This document shows positions 6,956 through 19,900 of a stretch of 23,299 nt of DNA, in pieces (within the stretch, counting starts at the first letter, position 1; every line of letters starts with the position of its first letter). Both the position numbers and the translations under genes were made by a program. The stretch is from a virus. The stretch lies in the IMG/VR virus record IMGVR_UViG_3300035698_015060, positions 1 to 23,299 of that record. One strand, given 5' to 3'. The notes under the pieces are model-generated. The model worked only from the letters and a program-made list of their open reading frames with translations, was not told the DNA's origin and did no database searches.

Positions 6956-7383
6956 TGGCATACGGAGGTAGTGGTAGTGGTAGCGGCGGTGGCTCAGGCA
7001 ATAGCAACAATTCAGTTACCTTCAAGGGTTTCAGCTCACGTGCGGACAAGCAGAACTTCAAGCTGTACGATTTCGAGGTTGCCAAACAAGATCTCATCAA
7101 CAGATTATCCGTGAGAAAAGGTGAGAGGGTGGAGAACCCGGAGTTTGGCACCATGATATACGATGCCATATTCGAACCATTCACAGATGCACTCAAAGAC
7201 GCTATTATAGACGACGTCACAGCCAATCTGAACGCAGATCCACGTATCAGCACAAGCGAAATACTGGTAACTGAAGCAGACAAAGGCATAGCGATACAGG
7301 CCACTATAACGTATGTTCCCTTGAATATCACTGAGAAATTGAGATTCAACTTTGATGAGAACTCACTGTTGCGTCTATCTTAA
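6955..7383 (+). CDS. gp25: Baseplate wedge protein gp25 (GPW/gp25 family)
   Basis: A 142-aa protein. Residues 36-80 (KLYDFEVAKQDLINRLSVRK, then GERVENPEFGTMIYD) are the signature of the gp25/gpW family, conserved in phage tails, R-type pyocins and type VI secretion (TssE). With gp6 and gp53 it forms the inner wedge and helps start the sheath. The last 60 residues (ISTSEILVTEADKGIAIQAT onward) form the family's beta sheet. The N-terminus (4-20) is an extra Gly/Ser-rich tract absent from T4 gp25. The start overlaps the gp5 stop (TAATG) and has a strong ribosome binding site, AGGAGA at 6941-6946, inside gp5. Confidence 0.92.
   Translation: MAYGGSGSGSGGGSGNSNNSVTFKGFSSRADKQNFKLYDFEVAKQDLINRLSVRKGERVENPEFGTMIYDAIFEPFTDALKDAIIDDVTANLNADPRISTSEILVTEADKGIAIQATITYVPLNITEKLRFNFDENSLLRLS
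6964..6999 (+). repeat. Gly/Ser codon repeat at the gp25 N-terminus
   Basis: Twelve codons (residues 4-15) made almost only of GGT/GGA/GGC and AGT/AGC/TCA, giving GGSGSGSGGGSG. The first part is an imperfect GGTAGT hexamer repeat, which could change length by slippage. It probably forms a flexible arm. Confidence 0.8.
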
Positions 7384-7403
7384 TACACGCACATTTCCTA
7401 ACA

Positions 7404-7411
7404 TATAAATA
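7404..7411 (+). promoter_or_regulatory. T4-type late promoter TATAAATA upstream of gp6
   Basis: Second exact late promoter box, in the 42-nt gap between gp25 and gp6. Only 14 nt separate it from the gp6 ATG (7426). With T4 spacing the transcript would start near 7417, leaving a leader of about 9 nt with no visible ribosome binding site. It would add separate late transcription of gp6 and the giant gene. Confidence 0.75.
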
Positions 7412-7425
7412 CCATTGTATACACC

Positions 7426-10400
7426 ATGGCAACAACAGATAGACAGAACAGATTACTTGTAGCGGAAGATTGGAGGAAGATCTACCAATCATTCCAACAG
7501 GCAGATTTCAAGAGTTACGACTTCGAAACATTGAGAAGGACAATGGTAGCATATCTACGTGAGAACTACCCAGATGATTTCAATGACTTTGTCGAAAGTT
7601 CGGAATATGTTGCACTGATCGATCTGATTGCCTACGTGGCACAAGCACTTTCTTTCAGGGTAGACCTGAATGCCAGGGAAAACTTCTTAGAAACAGCAGA
7701 AAGAAGAAATTCTGTATTAAGATTAGCAAGACTGATCAACTACAATGCAAGAAGAAACCAACCGGCAACAGGCCTTTTAAAAGTCAACACGATATCAACC
7801 ACGCAGGATGTCAACGATTCCTCCGGCACTAATCTCGCTAACAGCACAGTGGTGTGGAATGATTCAGCAAATTCAAATTACAGAGAACAGTTCACGGCAA
7901 TATTAAATGCGGCAAACCAGACAGGACAGTTGTTTGGACAACCGAGAGAGGCAGGAAAGATTGGAGGGATAGACACAGAAGTTTACACACTGAGCTCTAA
8001 CCAGTTAGATGTTCCGATGTTCCAATTTTCAAAATCAATCGGAGGCATCGGCAGAGATTTTGACATAGTGCCAAGCACTATCAATGACTCGGAATCAATA
8101 TACGAATCTCCTCCAACGCCTGGGACTGGATTGACTTACACGTACAGGACTGACGGATCAGGTGACAGTTCCAACAACACAGGATTTTTCTTCCTGTTCA
8201 AACAAGGACAGTTGCAGAATACAGAATTCACAGTGGACACAGCAATAACAAATTATGTACAAAGCATAGGCCGTAATAACATAAACGATAGCGATGTATG
8301 GTTATATCAATTAGATCAGTTTGGTCAGATAGCAGATACATGGACTAAAGTACCTTCTCTTTCGGGGAACAATGCAATATACAATTCATTGTCTAAATCA
8401 ACAAGGAACATTTACAACGTTGTTACAAAAGCAAATGACTCCGTGGATTTAGTTTTTGGAGATGGCAACTTCTCTGATCTCCCACTGGGATCATTCAAGG
8501 CTTATTACAGGATCAGTGACAACGCCAAATATTCGATACAACCTGCCGACATGCAGAATGTTCGACTAGCAGTGCCGTACATAGATGCAAACGGATCTCA
8601 ACAGACATTGACTTTAAGCATGAGTCTAAAAACAAATGTTTACAACGCCGCGTCAACGGAAACAAATGAATCGATTAAAGAGAAAGCACCACAGGTTTAT
8701 TATGCACAGAATAGAATGATAACAGCAGAGGACTACCAAGTAGTTCCACTATCAGCGTCACAGGAGATCGTTAAAGTAAGATCTGTGAATAGATCTGCAT
8801 CGGGTATATCTAGAGCTAAAGAAATTCTAGATCCCACAGGAGCATATTCAGACGTAAGTGTGTTTGCAGAAGACGGAATGCTGTACAAAGAAGAAAGCAC
8901 ACAACAGTTTACCTTCACATTCAACGGACGTAACGAAATACAATCAACGATAACTACATCGGTTGAACCAAAATTAAAAGAAGCATACTCTAGACAATTC
9001 TACTACGAGAAGTATGCTAAACAAGATCTAACGTCACTGACTGCAACATGGAATTCGACTACAACTGCCACGAACACCAACACTGGATATTTTGATTCTA
9101 GTGGGGCTCTCGTAGTTGGTGACAGTGCAACTTCAAACTTAAAATATGTTAAACCAGGTGCACTGGTTAAATTTACATCTCCGGACACACGGAAATTTTT
9201 AAGCGGATCCCTAGTAACGTCTACAACCCAAAATGCAGAAGACAGGGCATGGGCGAAAGTTGGTGCAGTAGAGGGAGATGGTGCTAATGGAGGACTAGGA
9301 AATCTTGCAACAGGTGTAGGACCCATAACTCTTTCCAGCATAATTCCAAATGGAGCAATAATCAATTCTGTTATACCCAACCTGACAACAAACTTCTCGA
9401 CAGCACTGGACAACGACATAATCGACAAGATAGAAGCATACGAGGAATTTGGTCTACGATACGACATAGACACAGAGACATGGAAAGTGATCACAAGCAC
9501 TAACCTAAGTACAAGTTCTGTCTTTGCCACTACGAACCAAGGTAGCACAGCAGGGACAAACCTGGATGCAAGTTGGTGGTTTAAATTCACCAATGACGGT
9601 AACACTTACACAATTACATATAGGAAATTAGAATACATATTTGAATCAGAATCACAAAATAAATTTCATTATGATTTAGAAGAAAAAATATATGATTATA
9701 AAACAGGCAAGAGTGTAAAAGACACAATTAAGATATTGAAGACGAACTCTATATTATCATCTGGCAACAGCATAGGATATCCTATAATATGGCAGGTAGT
9801 AGATACTATTGCAGAAGCAGACGGCTTCCAAGACAACAGGAAAGTCAAGGTTGGTTTCTTTGACGATGACGATGACGGAGTGGTTGATAATCCAGAAATA
9901 TTTGACATATTCATAGAACCAGATACATCGGTGTCCACTAAATTTGTTTTCTTTGAGAAGTACACATCTTATGATACTATACAGAGATTCAGACCATATG
10001 CCGCAACTAATTTCATAGTAACATTAAACGAAACAAGTATCAATTTAAACACATCGACTTACACAGACGGGCAGTTGTTCTATTTCTACGCAGACGCTGA
10101 AAATGTTATTAAGAAATATACATTAGCAAACAACACACTGTCGACAACAACGGACTACGAAGCAAAGAAAGGTAGAAATTCCATAGATTTCCGTTACAAA
10201 CATCATGCTGGACAGGAAACTAGGATTGATCCTAGTGTGTCTAACATTGTAGATGTGTATCTTCTAGAAAGATCATACGACAACTTGTATAGAATATGGT
10301 TACAAGACGGAGGAATGATGCCAACACCTTCCACAGCGGACCAACTGAGAATAAATTATTCAGGAACGCTAAACCCATTGAAATCACTGTCAGACCAGAT

Positions 10401-10908
10401 CATATACCATCCAGTGAAATACAAGATACTGTTCGGATCAAATGCGGAGGAAGAATTACAAGCAACATTTAAAGTTGTAAAAAATGCCAGAACAAACGTT
10501 ACAGACGCAGTGGTCAAGACAAGGGTGATATCTGCAATCAACGAGTTCTTCGCATTAGACAACTGGGATTTCGGAGACACATTTTATTTTACAGAATTAG
10601 CCGCTTACATACACAATCAACTCGCTCCGGATCTTCTAACAGCAGTTATTGTGCCAAACCAGTCGGGACAGAGCTTTGGGTCTCTCTTCCAATTGAATTC
10701 AGCGGCAGACGAAATTTTTATCAGTGGGGCCACCGTTGATGATGTTTCAATTATTAGTGCATTAGGAGCCAACCAACTAGCGGCTTCCGGCACTGTGATT
10801 ACATCGACATCAACTGCCACAACAAATACGACAACAGGATCAGCAGTGTCAGGCTCTACTACAACAGGTTCGGGATCAAGTACCGGCAGTAGTGGGGCTG
10901 GATACTAA
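7426..10908 (+). CDS. gp6: Baseplate wedge protein gp6 (large form, 1160 aa)
   Basis: gp6 is the wedge protein that dimerises into the ring joining all wedges in the T4 baseplate. Residues 19-110 are the clear signature: [52 protein letters not shown]. The C-terminal core at about 1045-1115 ([33 protein letters not shown]) matches the end of gp6 proteins. It is much longer than T4 gp6 (660 aa). The centre (about 500-850) carries added beta-rich sequence, including [16 protein letters not shown], an [12 protein letters not shown] stretch and an EF-hand-like loop at 813-824. Residues 1124-1160 are a Ser/Thr/Gly tail. It has its own late promoter just upstream and no good ribosome binding site. 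Its stop overlaps the next start (TAATG). Confidence 0.9.
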   Translation: MATTDRQNRLLVAEDWRKIYQSFQQADFKSYDFETLRRTMVAYLRENYPDDFNDFVESSEYVALIDLIAYVAQALSFRVDLNARENFLETAERRNSVLRLARLINYNARRNQPATGLLKVNTISTTQDVNDSSGTNLANSTVVWNDSANSNYREQFTAILNAANQTGQLFGQPREAGKIGGIDTEVYTLSSNQLDVPMFQFSKSIGGIGRDFDIVPSTINDSESIYESPPTPGTGLTYTYRTDGSGDSSNNTGFFFLFKQGQLQNTEFTVDTAITNYVQSIGRNNINDSDVWLYQLDQFGQIADTWTKVPSLSGNNAIYNSLSKSTRNIYNVVTKANDSVDLVFGDGNFSDLPLGSFKAYYRISDNAKYSIQPADMQNVRLAVPYIDANGSQQTLTLSMSLKTNVYNAASTETNESIKEKAPQVYYAQNRMITAEDYQVVPLSASQEIVKVRSVNRSASGISRAKEILDPTGAYSDVSVFAEDGMLYKEESTQQFTFTFNGRNEIQSTITTSVEPKLKEAYSRQFYYEKYAKQDLTSLTATWNSTTTATNTNTGYFDSSGALVVGDSATSNLKYVKPGALVKFTSPDTRKFLSGSLVTSTTQNAEDRAWAKVGAVEGDGANGGLGNLATGVGPITLSSIIPNGAIINSVIPNLTTNFSTALDNDIIDKIEAYEEFGLRYDIDTETWKVITSTNLSTSSVFATTNQGSTAGTNLDASWWFKFTNDGNTYTITYRKLEYIFESESQNKFHYDLEEKIYDYKTGKSVKDTIKILKTNSILSSGNSIGYPIIWQVVDTIAEADGFQDNRKVKVGFFDDDDDGVVDNPEIFDIFIEPDTSVSTKFVFFEKYTSYDTIQRFRPYAATNFIVTLNETSINLNTSTYTDGQLFYFYADAENVIKKYTLANNTLSTTTDYEAKKGRNSIDFRYKHHAGQETRIDPSVSNIVDVYLLERSYDNLYRIWLQDGGMMPTPSTADQLRINYSGTLNPLKSLSDQIIYHPVKYKILFGSNAEEELQATFKVVKNARTNVTDAVVKTRVISAINEFFALDNWDFGDTFYFTELAAYIHNQLAPDLLTAVIVPNQSGQSFGSLFQLNSAADEIFISGATVDDVSIISALGANQLAASGTVITSTSTATTNTTTGSAVSGSTTTGSGSSTGSSGAGY
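9862..9897 (+). other. EF-hand-like calcium loop in gp6 (residues 813-824)
   Basis: The 12 residues [12 protein letters not shown] fit the canonical loop D-x-D-x-D-G-x-[ILV]-x-x-x-E at every key position. Flanking segments are beta-like rather than a helix pair, so it is probably an isolated calcium-binding loop. Sea-water calcium would saturate such a site outside the cell. Confidence 0.5.
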
Positions 10909-13900
10909 TGGCCGATAAGTCAATAAATTCACAATCAAATCAAGAAGTTGTTAAACAAGGCGACAACGAACTGAGAAGAACAGTTCAGCATCTACCTGCG
11001 TTCTACAGAACAGACTCAAACCAACGATTCTTGTCAAGTACCCTGGACCCTTTGGTGCAGAAGGGCGAGCTAGAAAGATTAGACGGGTACATTGGAAAAC
11101 AAGATGCCTACACTAGAACAATAACAGACAGGTACATAGGAGCCACAAACAGAGACAGAATGGCATACCAGTTGGAACCTGCTGTTACATACACAGACAG
11201 AGACACCACTTCGATAAATCCAGAGGACCAAGTTAAGTTTGCTGGAACTTATGACGACTATATAAATCAGATCAAATACTTTAGTGGTAACGTAGACAAT
11301 CACGACAGGTTAAACAAAGAAACCACATACAGTTGGAACCCGGCTGTGGACTATGATAAGTTAATCAATTACAGAGAGTACTATTGGGTACCTGCAGGGC
11401 CAACAGCAATAGAGATAGATTCAGTAGGAAAGTTAGCAGTATCGGAATACAAAGTAAATGCAATAACAGGAGCATATACATTTCCACACAAAGGTAATGC
11501 ATCAAATCCAGAACTTGTACTGTATAGGGGAAACACTTACAAATTTGACGTAAATGCAGTAGGACATCCTTTCTACATCATGACAGAACCCCACAAGGAT
11601 CAGTTAAGTTCAGATGGATCAAGTTCTACATTACAGACATTAGGGGTCAGCAACAACGGAGCAGATGGCGGGATAGTAACTTTTGTAGTGCCAACAGATG
11701 CACCGAACACTTTATACTACCAGTGCGGCAATCACGATTCCATGTACGGGATATTGAATATAAAAACAGTAGCAACATCTACTACTATTGATCCAGCAAA
11801 TGATATCGAAGGAGTTAAGAATTATAGTCTGAGAACATTGGCCTTGTCTAATGGTATGAAAATTAAATTCACTACAAGTAAAGTAGGAACAACATACCAG
11901 AGCAAAGAATATTACGTTGAAGGTGTGGGAGAAGCAATCACGCTGACAGACACTGCTAATCTTTCAACTCCGGAAACTTATGCAGACAACGGTGTACCCA
12001 AAGACAAGGATTACATAACAATCAACAGGTCCTCACTGGACCAGAACGCATGGTCGAGATACAACAGGTGGTTCCATAAATCTGTGATAGAGGAAGCCAG
12101 CAGGATAGCAGGAACCGAGTTAGTGTTAACCGAGTCCGACAGGGCCAAGAGACCTATTATAGAATTTGATTCTGGACTTGCACTTTACAAATATGGTACA
12201 GTGGCAAAAACACCAATAGACCTTTTTGACACAACAACCAGAGACGCATTGAGCATAGTGCCTAACACACAAGGTTATTTCGTTGATGGGGTTGCAATAA
12301 CAGACGGAATGAGAATAGTGTTCGCGGGTGACACAGATCCTCTAGTGAAGAACAAGATATATGTTGCAAATTTTGTAAACGCAGGTGATTCGTCACTAGT
12401 ATTATCGCTGACGTTGACAGAAGCTTTTGATGGCACAGTTGCTGATAAGGAAAACATATACATCAAGTCGGGACTGGCTAACAAAGGAAAATCTTTCTAC
12501 TACAACTCTACTACAACATTCTGGGAAGCGACGCAGACCAAATCTGCAACCAACCAACCACCGTTGTTCAACATGTATGACAACAAACATACACTTTTTG
12601 ATGATGCAACAATGTATCCAAGTTCAACATTCGTAGGAGCCAAGGTTTTCACTTATGCAACATCAGACACAGCAACTACAGATACAGTATTAGGCATCAA
12701 AGTAAAATACAAAACAATTAACAACATCGGAGACATAGTATTTGATTCAGATCATACAAGTGGGACATTCACTTATAAGTCTGGGACAACAACAGTTACT
12801 AAAAATTTAGCAGAAGGGCACTTGCATTACACAACTAGTAGGGAAGGACACAATTCTAAGAGTGCTTGGGTTAAAAGACCAAAGGAAAGCAAACAGAGAG
12901 TAATTAGAACACACATAGTTGATAAGACTGAGAAAAAGTTATTCCCTATAGACTTCTACAAGAATTCTGCCGCATTAACAGACCTAGAAATTTCAGTGTC
13001 AATTAACGGCACGAGGAAGACACTTACAACAGACTACACGTTAGTGAACGGAACAACCAACAAGTACATAAAATTTGTTAAAGAATTAAAAGTGAATGAT
13101 CAGATACGTATGGCTGGTTATAGCAGTGCTGATAAAGTTGTCGGAAAAGGGATATATGAGGTACCTGATAATTTAGCAACCAACAGCTTAAACCAACAGC
13201 TAGGAACATTTACGTATGGACAGATATTAAATCATGTGAGGGATATATTTGACAAGAACCAAGATGTAACAGGTACTATACCGGGTACATCTAATCTTAG
13301 AGATAAACCAGATTCCAGATTAAAAGGCGGTAGCATACATCAGCATGAGGGATCTCTACTTCCGGCAATTTTTGGATTGATAGATCAGGAGTCAAATGTG
13401 ATTTCAGCTATGGATCACTCTAATCATGAATATGAGAAATGGTACGACGCATTTTTAACACACGCAACAGGAACAGCATATGAGGGAATTGCCTCAGATC
13501 GGGTTGACGAGATAGTAATAGCAATAACACAAGGAAAAAATTATTCTTTCCCATTCTATTACGAGGACATGATAGGTTGGGGAGAAAATGTTTCTACTAG
13601 AACATACACAGTGCAAGGCACATTACAGAACGAATACGCACTTGACTCGCAACACAGCATTACCTCATTAAGCAATAGGGCAGTATATGTATACGTGAAT
13701 GATATACAATTGACCAGAGGAACAGATTACACTTTTAGCACAACAGACGACACTGTCAGCATAACAGCAACACTGGCAGTAGGGGATATTGTCAAGATTA
13801 AGGATTACGCAGATACCACAGGAAGTTACATGCCACCAAGTCCGACTAAACTAGGAATGTATCCTAAGTTTAAACCTGAGTTGTTTACTGACGACACTTA

Positions 13901-16900
13901 TATTACAAGTACGTCAGTTATTAGAAAACACGATGGATCGATCGTAAAAGCCTATGGTGATACCAGAGATGATTTAATACTAGAACTAGAAAAAAGGATT
14001 TACAACAACTGTAAGGTTGCTTATGACAGCACACTGCTGGACATACACGATGTAAAACCAACAGCTTTTTCATCGTCGGAATACACGTTAACGGAAATTA
14101 ACGACGTTATGGGTGCAGACTTCTACTCATGGGCAGGCAGGAACAGTGTGCAGTACATCAACAACACACAGTTCGTTGAAGGAACACCGTTTACTTACAA
14201 CTATGCCCTTTCTACTAACAGGATCTCCGGCGAACAATTGCCAGGATACTGGAGAGGAATATATCAATATTTCTATGACACAGACGCACCACATGTGAGA
14301 CCATGGGAGATGTTAGGACATTCTCAAAAACCCAGCACATGGGACGCAACTTACGGAGCGGCACCATACACATCGGGCAACGATGTATTATGGAATGCCA
14401 TAGCCACAGAACCAGGACATTTTGGAAAACCAACCATCCGCAATTACCTACCGGTTGATGCATCAGGAAACCTACTAGACCCAATAGCGGCAGGACTTAT
14501 AGATTACTTCGACATACCCGGAAGATCATTGCCGTGGAAGTTTGGCGATCAAGCCCCGGCAGAGACTTCTTGGAGAAGATCTAGTGCTTATCCTTTCACT
14601 GTGATGAAGACACTGGCACTTACGAAACCAGCTAAATTTTTCGCCAACTACTTTGATATTTCTAGAATGACTACCAATGTATCAGGCAATCAGATCTCGA
14701 CCGACACAGGGGTACGTATCACAGTTGCAACAGCGAAATATCACCTAGAGACGTCAATTGATAATAACACAGGAATCACTACGAGGTACCAGACAGCAGG
14801 CTACCAAAACTTTGTTGTGAACAATTTAATAGCCAAGAATCTAGATCCAATGACATTTTATTACAACAAGATGAAAAATTTGAATGTGCAGTTAGCATAC
14901 AAATTAGGAGGATTCACGGACAAGGGCAACTTGAAAGTGTTGACAGATTCTGTGTCACCGGGGTCTACTGCAGGTTCAAAATTCCTACCAGACGAAAACT
15001 ACAAGATTTTATTCCGTACTTCAAATCCAGTGGAGAGTTTTGAATATTCTGGTGTACTGATTGAGAAAAATGCCGATGCAGGTGTTGACGGATCTACACT
15101 ACTAGGCGGATACAAGATACTAGGATATTCTACAACGAAACCTTACTTTAGATTTAACTACCCTGTAAAAACAACATCTAGTTCTAATATGACAGTTGAT
15201 GGAACAACAATACAAAGATACAGCTCATACCAAGAGAATGTGCAGACTATACCTTATGGTTATGTGTTCACTACGATACAGGATGTTGCAGATTTTCTTT
15301 TTGGATACGGACACTGGTTAGAAGAGCAAGGCTTCAGATTTAACAAATACTCGAATGAGATAAAGGAAACACTAAACTGGGCGAACGCAGTCAAGGAGAT
15401 GCTATTCTGGACAACACAGCAATGGGCACCGGGTAGTGCTATAACAGTATCACCGGCGGCGGACGGTTTTGAATTGGACACTAACAACTCGATCGTTGGT
15501 AGGTTAAGAAACCTTGCAGGAGATTACTCGTTACTGGACGCAGGTGGGAGAAAGATAGACATTAGAGAGATCAGCACCAAACGTGTAGGCAAGACATTTG
15601 ACATAGGAGTCAAGTCCGACAATATAGGTCTTTACAACATAGCACTTAACACAGTGCAGAAAGAACACTTATTACTGTTTGACAACAGCACAGTTTTCTC
15701 AGATATCATATATGATCCGTTCACGGGATTCAGACAACAGAGATTAAAACTTGTAGGTTGGAAGACTGCAGGTTGGAATGGAGATTACTATGCTCCGGGA
15801 TTTGTTTTTGATGCCGCACAGGTCACTTATTGGACGGCCAACACAGACTACAGACTTGGCGATTCGGTGGAATACCAAGGAAAGTTTTATGTAGCCAAGT
15901 TCAACCATGGATCGTCGACAACATTTGACAATGCACAATGGATAACAAAAACAGAAAAACCATCTCCACAGCTAATACCAAACTTCGATTACAAGATCTC
16001 GCAGTTCGGAAATTTCTATGATATGGAATCAAACAACTTCGATGAGTCACAACAGCAGTTGGCACAGAGGTTGATAGGTTACCAAAGCAGGGATTATCTA
16101 GAAAATCTATTCGTCAACGACGTATCACAGTATAAATTTTATCAAGGGTACATCAGGGAGAAAGGCACACAGAATGCCATAGACAAACTGACAAAGGCCA
16201 GTTACGAGGGATCAAATATAAATTTAGATCTTTACCCGGAATGGATGATCAGGACTGGGAAATTTGGTAACACTGATTCTATAGAAAGCATACAAATTAC
16301 TTTGAAAGACGACGAAGTGACGGCAAATCCACAGAGCATAGAACTTCTAGCAACTTCAAACCAAGACAAGCAATACACACGTTCTCTAGCAGTTGTCAGC
16401 TCAGACCTTTACTACAAGCCAGTTGAATACAACACTAGTACAACATTTTCAAAATATGATTACACCGAGCAAGGGGTGGACAACGATTCCATACAACTGC
16501 TAAAGACAGCAGGTTACCCGCAATTAACTCAAGTACAACAGACAGCATTCGACATATCGGATTTGTTAAGCACAGACATGAATGCCGTGACAGGCAATGA
16601 CCTAATATGGGTAGCCAACAAGAGTAACAAGGATTGGGATGTCTATAGATTGACATCGGCTTCGTACAAGATCAGCACACTAAAAACAATCAATGGTACT
16701 TTACAATTAGAAATAAAATTCACAGACTCGCATGGATTATCAGCAGGTTCCACGGCCACAGAAGCAGACTACTTTGGAATATCAAACAGCGAGGAAGCGA
16801 CACTGAACGGGGTCTACCAAGTAAGCAGTGTGTCTGACCACGACACTGTTATAATAGACTACGTAGGCAATACAGGTTTTATTCCTACACTTGCAGATGG

Positions 16901-19900
16901 TTCGACAGCAGACAGCTACGGGAACGTCTACAAGTTTGTTTCTGTTAGGTTAAGCTCAATGGACAATGTAAATGACCTAATAAGTTACAATGTTTTCAAT
17001 GACAAAGATGATGCTATTAATAAAGAAGGTGACAAGGTATTTGCAGATGCAGATGCATCCGGCTTATGGAAAGTGTATGAGAAACAAGATCCTTACACCA
17101 CTTGTCTAATACTTTCACCTGACACAACAACGTTGGACCAGGAGTTTGGACACAGGATCGTAGCACGTAATGACGGAAGGACAGTTATAACGTCAGCCCC
17201 TGGAAAAGGACAAGGAGAAGTACACTTCCTGTTCAGATCTTCCGCGGTAGCAGGAACAACTTTACAGACACAAATCACAGCTACAATGTCAGACAACAAC
17301 GATAACACTAGTAGACTAGGTGACTCGTTATCAATGAGTACTGATGAGAACTTTGTAGTAGCAGGTGCACCATACACAAATACACTAGGGTTGGATGGCA
17401 GTACTAGACAACTGAACGCAGGATTAATAAAAATCTATGTTTGGGATCCGACGACATTCAAATACGGAATACTAGACACTATCTCTCCACCAACTGACGG
17501 TTCAAGTGCAAACGAGGATCTTAACTTTGGATGGGCACACAAGATATCAGAACCGACAGCAAGTTCACAGAGAAGCACAGCACAGAAATACCTGTTTGTT
17601 TCAGCACCAGGTCATGACAGTGACAGAGGCAGGGTGTACATGTACACTTGGGGAATTGGGGCAGATGGTTCAACTTATTCTGCATGGACGCAAGACTACA
17701 CACTGGAAGCACCGACCGGCGGTAGCGGACAAAGATTCGGACACAGGATACAGGCCAACGACAACGGTGACATACTGGCGGTTAGTTCACTAGCACCAGG
17801 CAACGCCGGAAAGGTAGAAATATTTGTTAGATCGGGAACATCGAGTGATGGAAGCACACAGAATTCATTCACACTGGTACAAACATTAACAGGCGTCGCA
17901 TCCGATGGATCTAGCAATGATTTGAACTTTGGTGAGTCCGTTGCAATGAGCAAAGACGGCACGACACTGATAATAGGTGCCCCGGGAGTAGACAACACAG
18001 ATCAACCAGATGCAGGAATAGTTTACTACTACAAATGGAATGCAGATGGGTCGACCAACACATACACTTTGCAACAGACAATAACAGCACCGGATAAATT
18101 GAGCAATATGAAATTTGGCTCAACGCTAGACATCAACGATGCCGGCACAAGGGTAGTGATAGGGGCAGAGTTAATGTCTACCAGCAGAGAAATGAAATTT
18201 GATTCTGGGCAGACCACTTTTGATTTACAGGATACAACTATATCAGACTTGAACACAGGGTCAGGAGCGGCGTACACAGCCACTATGTACCATAGTAAAT
18301 TTATAATAGACGATAGGCTGGTATCGGACAAAGTATCAGCAAACGATGATTTTGGACGTGGAGTGTGTATGACCAACGACAACGTATTTGTAGGTTCGCC
18401 TATGGATGATGGCAACACAGGGATAGTTAATGATGGCACCCTGTATTGTTATGACCTGACAGTGGCCGGCGAATATGCGTGGAACAATATAGCATCAGAA
18501 ACAACAATGATAGACACCAACAAGCTAGGACAGGTTTTCGATTTTGATAGCAAGACCAAACAGATCAGAAACTATTACGATCTCTACGATCCCGTTAAGG
18601 GAAGAATACTTGGGGTGGCTGACAGAGAGATCAACGTTAAGTCAGCATGGGATCCTGCATCTTACAACACAGGTGAGGATGTAAACAATAAAATACTATG
18701 GACAGACGACCATATAGGAGAAGTGTGGTGGGATCTGTCAACGGTCAAATGGACATGGTATGAACAAGGTGATCAAGAACACAAAGCAAACAACTGGGGT
18801 AAAATCTTCCCGGGCTCTAGCATTGATGTTTATGAATGGACAGAATCGACACTACTGCCAACAGAATGGAATGATATATCAGGAACACAGGGAGGCACGG
18901 CACAAGGCATATCAGGAACGGCTCTAAACAAATATGCATTCTCTTCTGTATACAACTCGAGACTAGACACTTTTGTAAATTACTATTACTATTGGGTCAG
19001 AGGCAAACAGACAATGCCCACAAACAGCGTTGTAACTAGGAAGAACACAGTGGCATACGTGGCTAATCTGATAGAGAGTCCACAGAATTTTGATGTCAAG
19101 TATTACAGTGTGACAGACACGAACAAAATATTAATTAACAACATTACTGATCTAGTAAATGGTGACATAGTACTCAACATTGATATAAGATCTAACACCT
19201 TCGATGGTGATGCACACTCAGTATGGAAACTAGCAAGAGAAGGAGACAAGGAGTGGAGACCAGGGCATCAAATAGAGACACGTTGGTGGGATTCGTTGGT
19301 AGGCAAGAACTCGGCGGGAGATTCCGTGCCAGATCTAACCCTTCCTCTGAATGAGAAATATGGGAACAGCATAAGACCAAGACAGAGTTGGTACACAGAC
19401 AGATTTACAGCACTGAAAGAAATAGTTGACTACTCGAACTCCGTGTTAAAACAACATCAACTTGTGGGACAGATTCAGCTAACAAACCTCGAGGCAAAAG
19501 AACCAGAGCCGACTGCACAGAGTCTTGTGTGGGACGACAAAGTGGACACGTTTGCAGAACTGGGATACCTATACACAGGAGACGTGTCAGGTAAAATAAA
19601 CTATCTTGTCAGAGCAGATGAGACCGCCAACAATTTTTGGTCAATATACCAATGGGACGGGGCACAATGGTCAAGGACAAGGGTACAGACATATAATACT
19701 TCAGGATTCTGGAGTTACACAGACTGGTACAAAACAGAAGGTGCTATGTCCCATGATGGAAATACTAAGATAGACAAACAAGTGACTTACGAGTATGAAT
19801 TAGACACACTAACACTAGACACAGGCAAACATGTAAAAGTGACAAGCGCCGACACAGGTGGATGGAAATTGTACATGAAGACAACCTCAGGTTGGGAGAA

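Noticed and set aside
7384-7425. Terminator between gp25 and gp6
   Set aside because: The 42-nt gap has no stable inverted repeat followed by a T-run; it carries a late promoter instead.
9003-9605. 200-codon minus-strand open frame inside gp6
   Set aside because: It is antisense to gp6 coding sequence, has low-complexity V/S/P-rich composition and no recognisable domain.
11261-11268. TATAAATC, a near match to the late promoter box
   Set aside because: It lies inside the coding sequence of the giant protein (Asp-Tyr-Ile-Asn codons), has one mismatch at the last position and no gene start follows.
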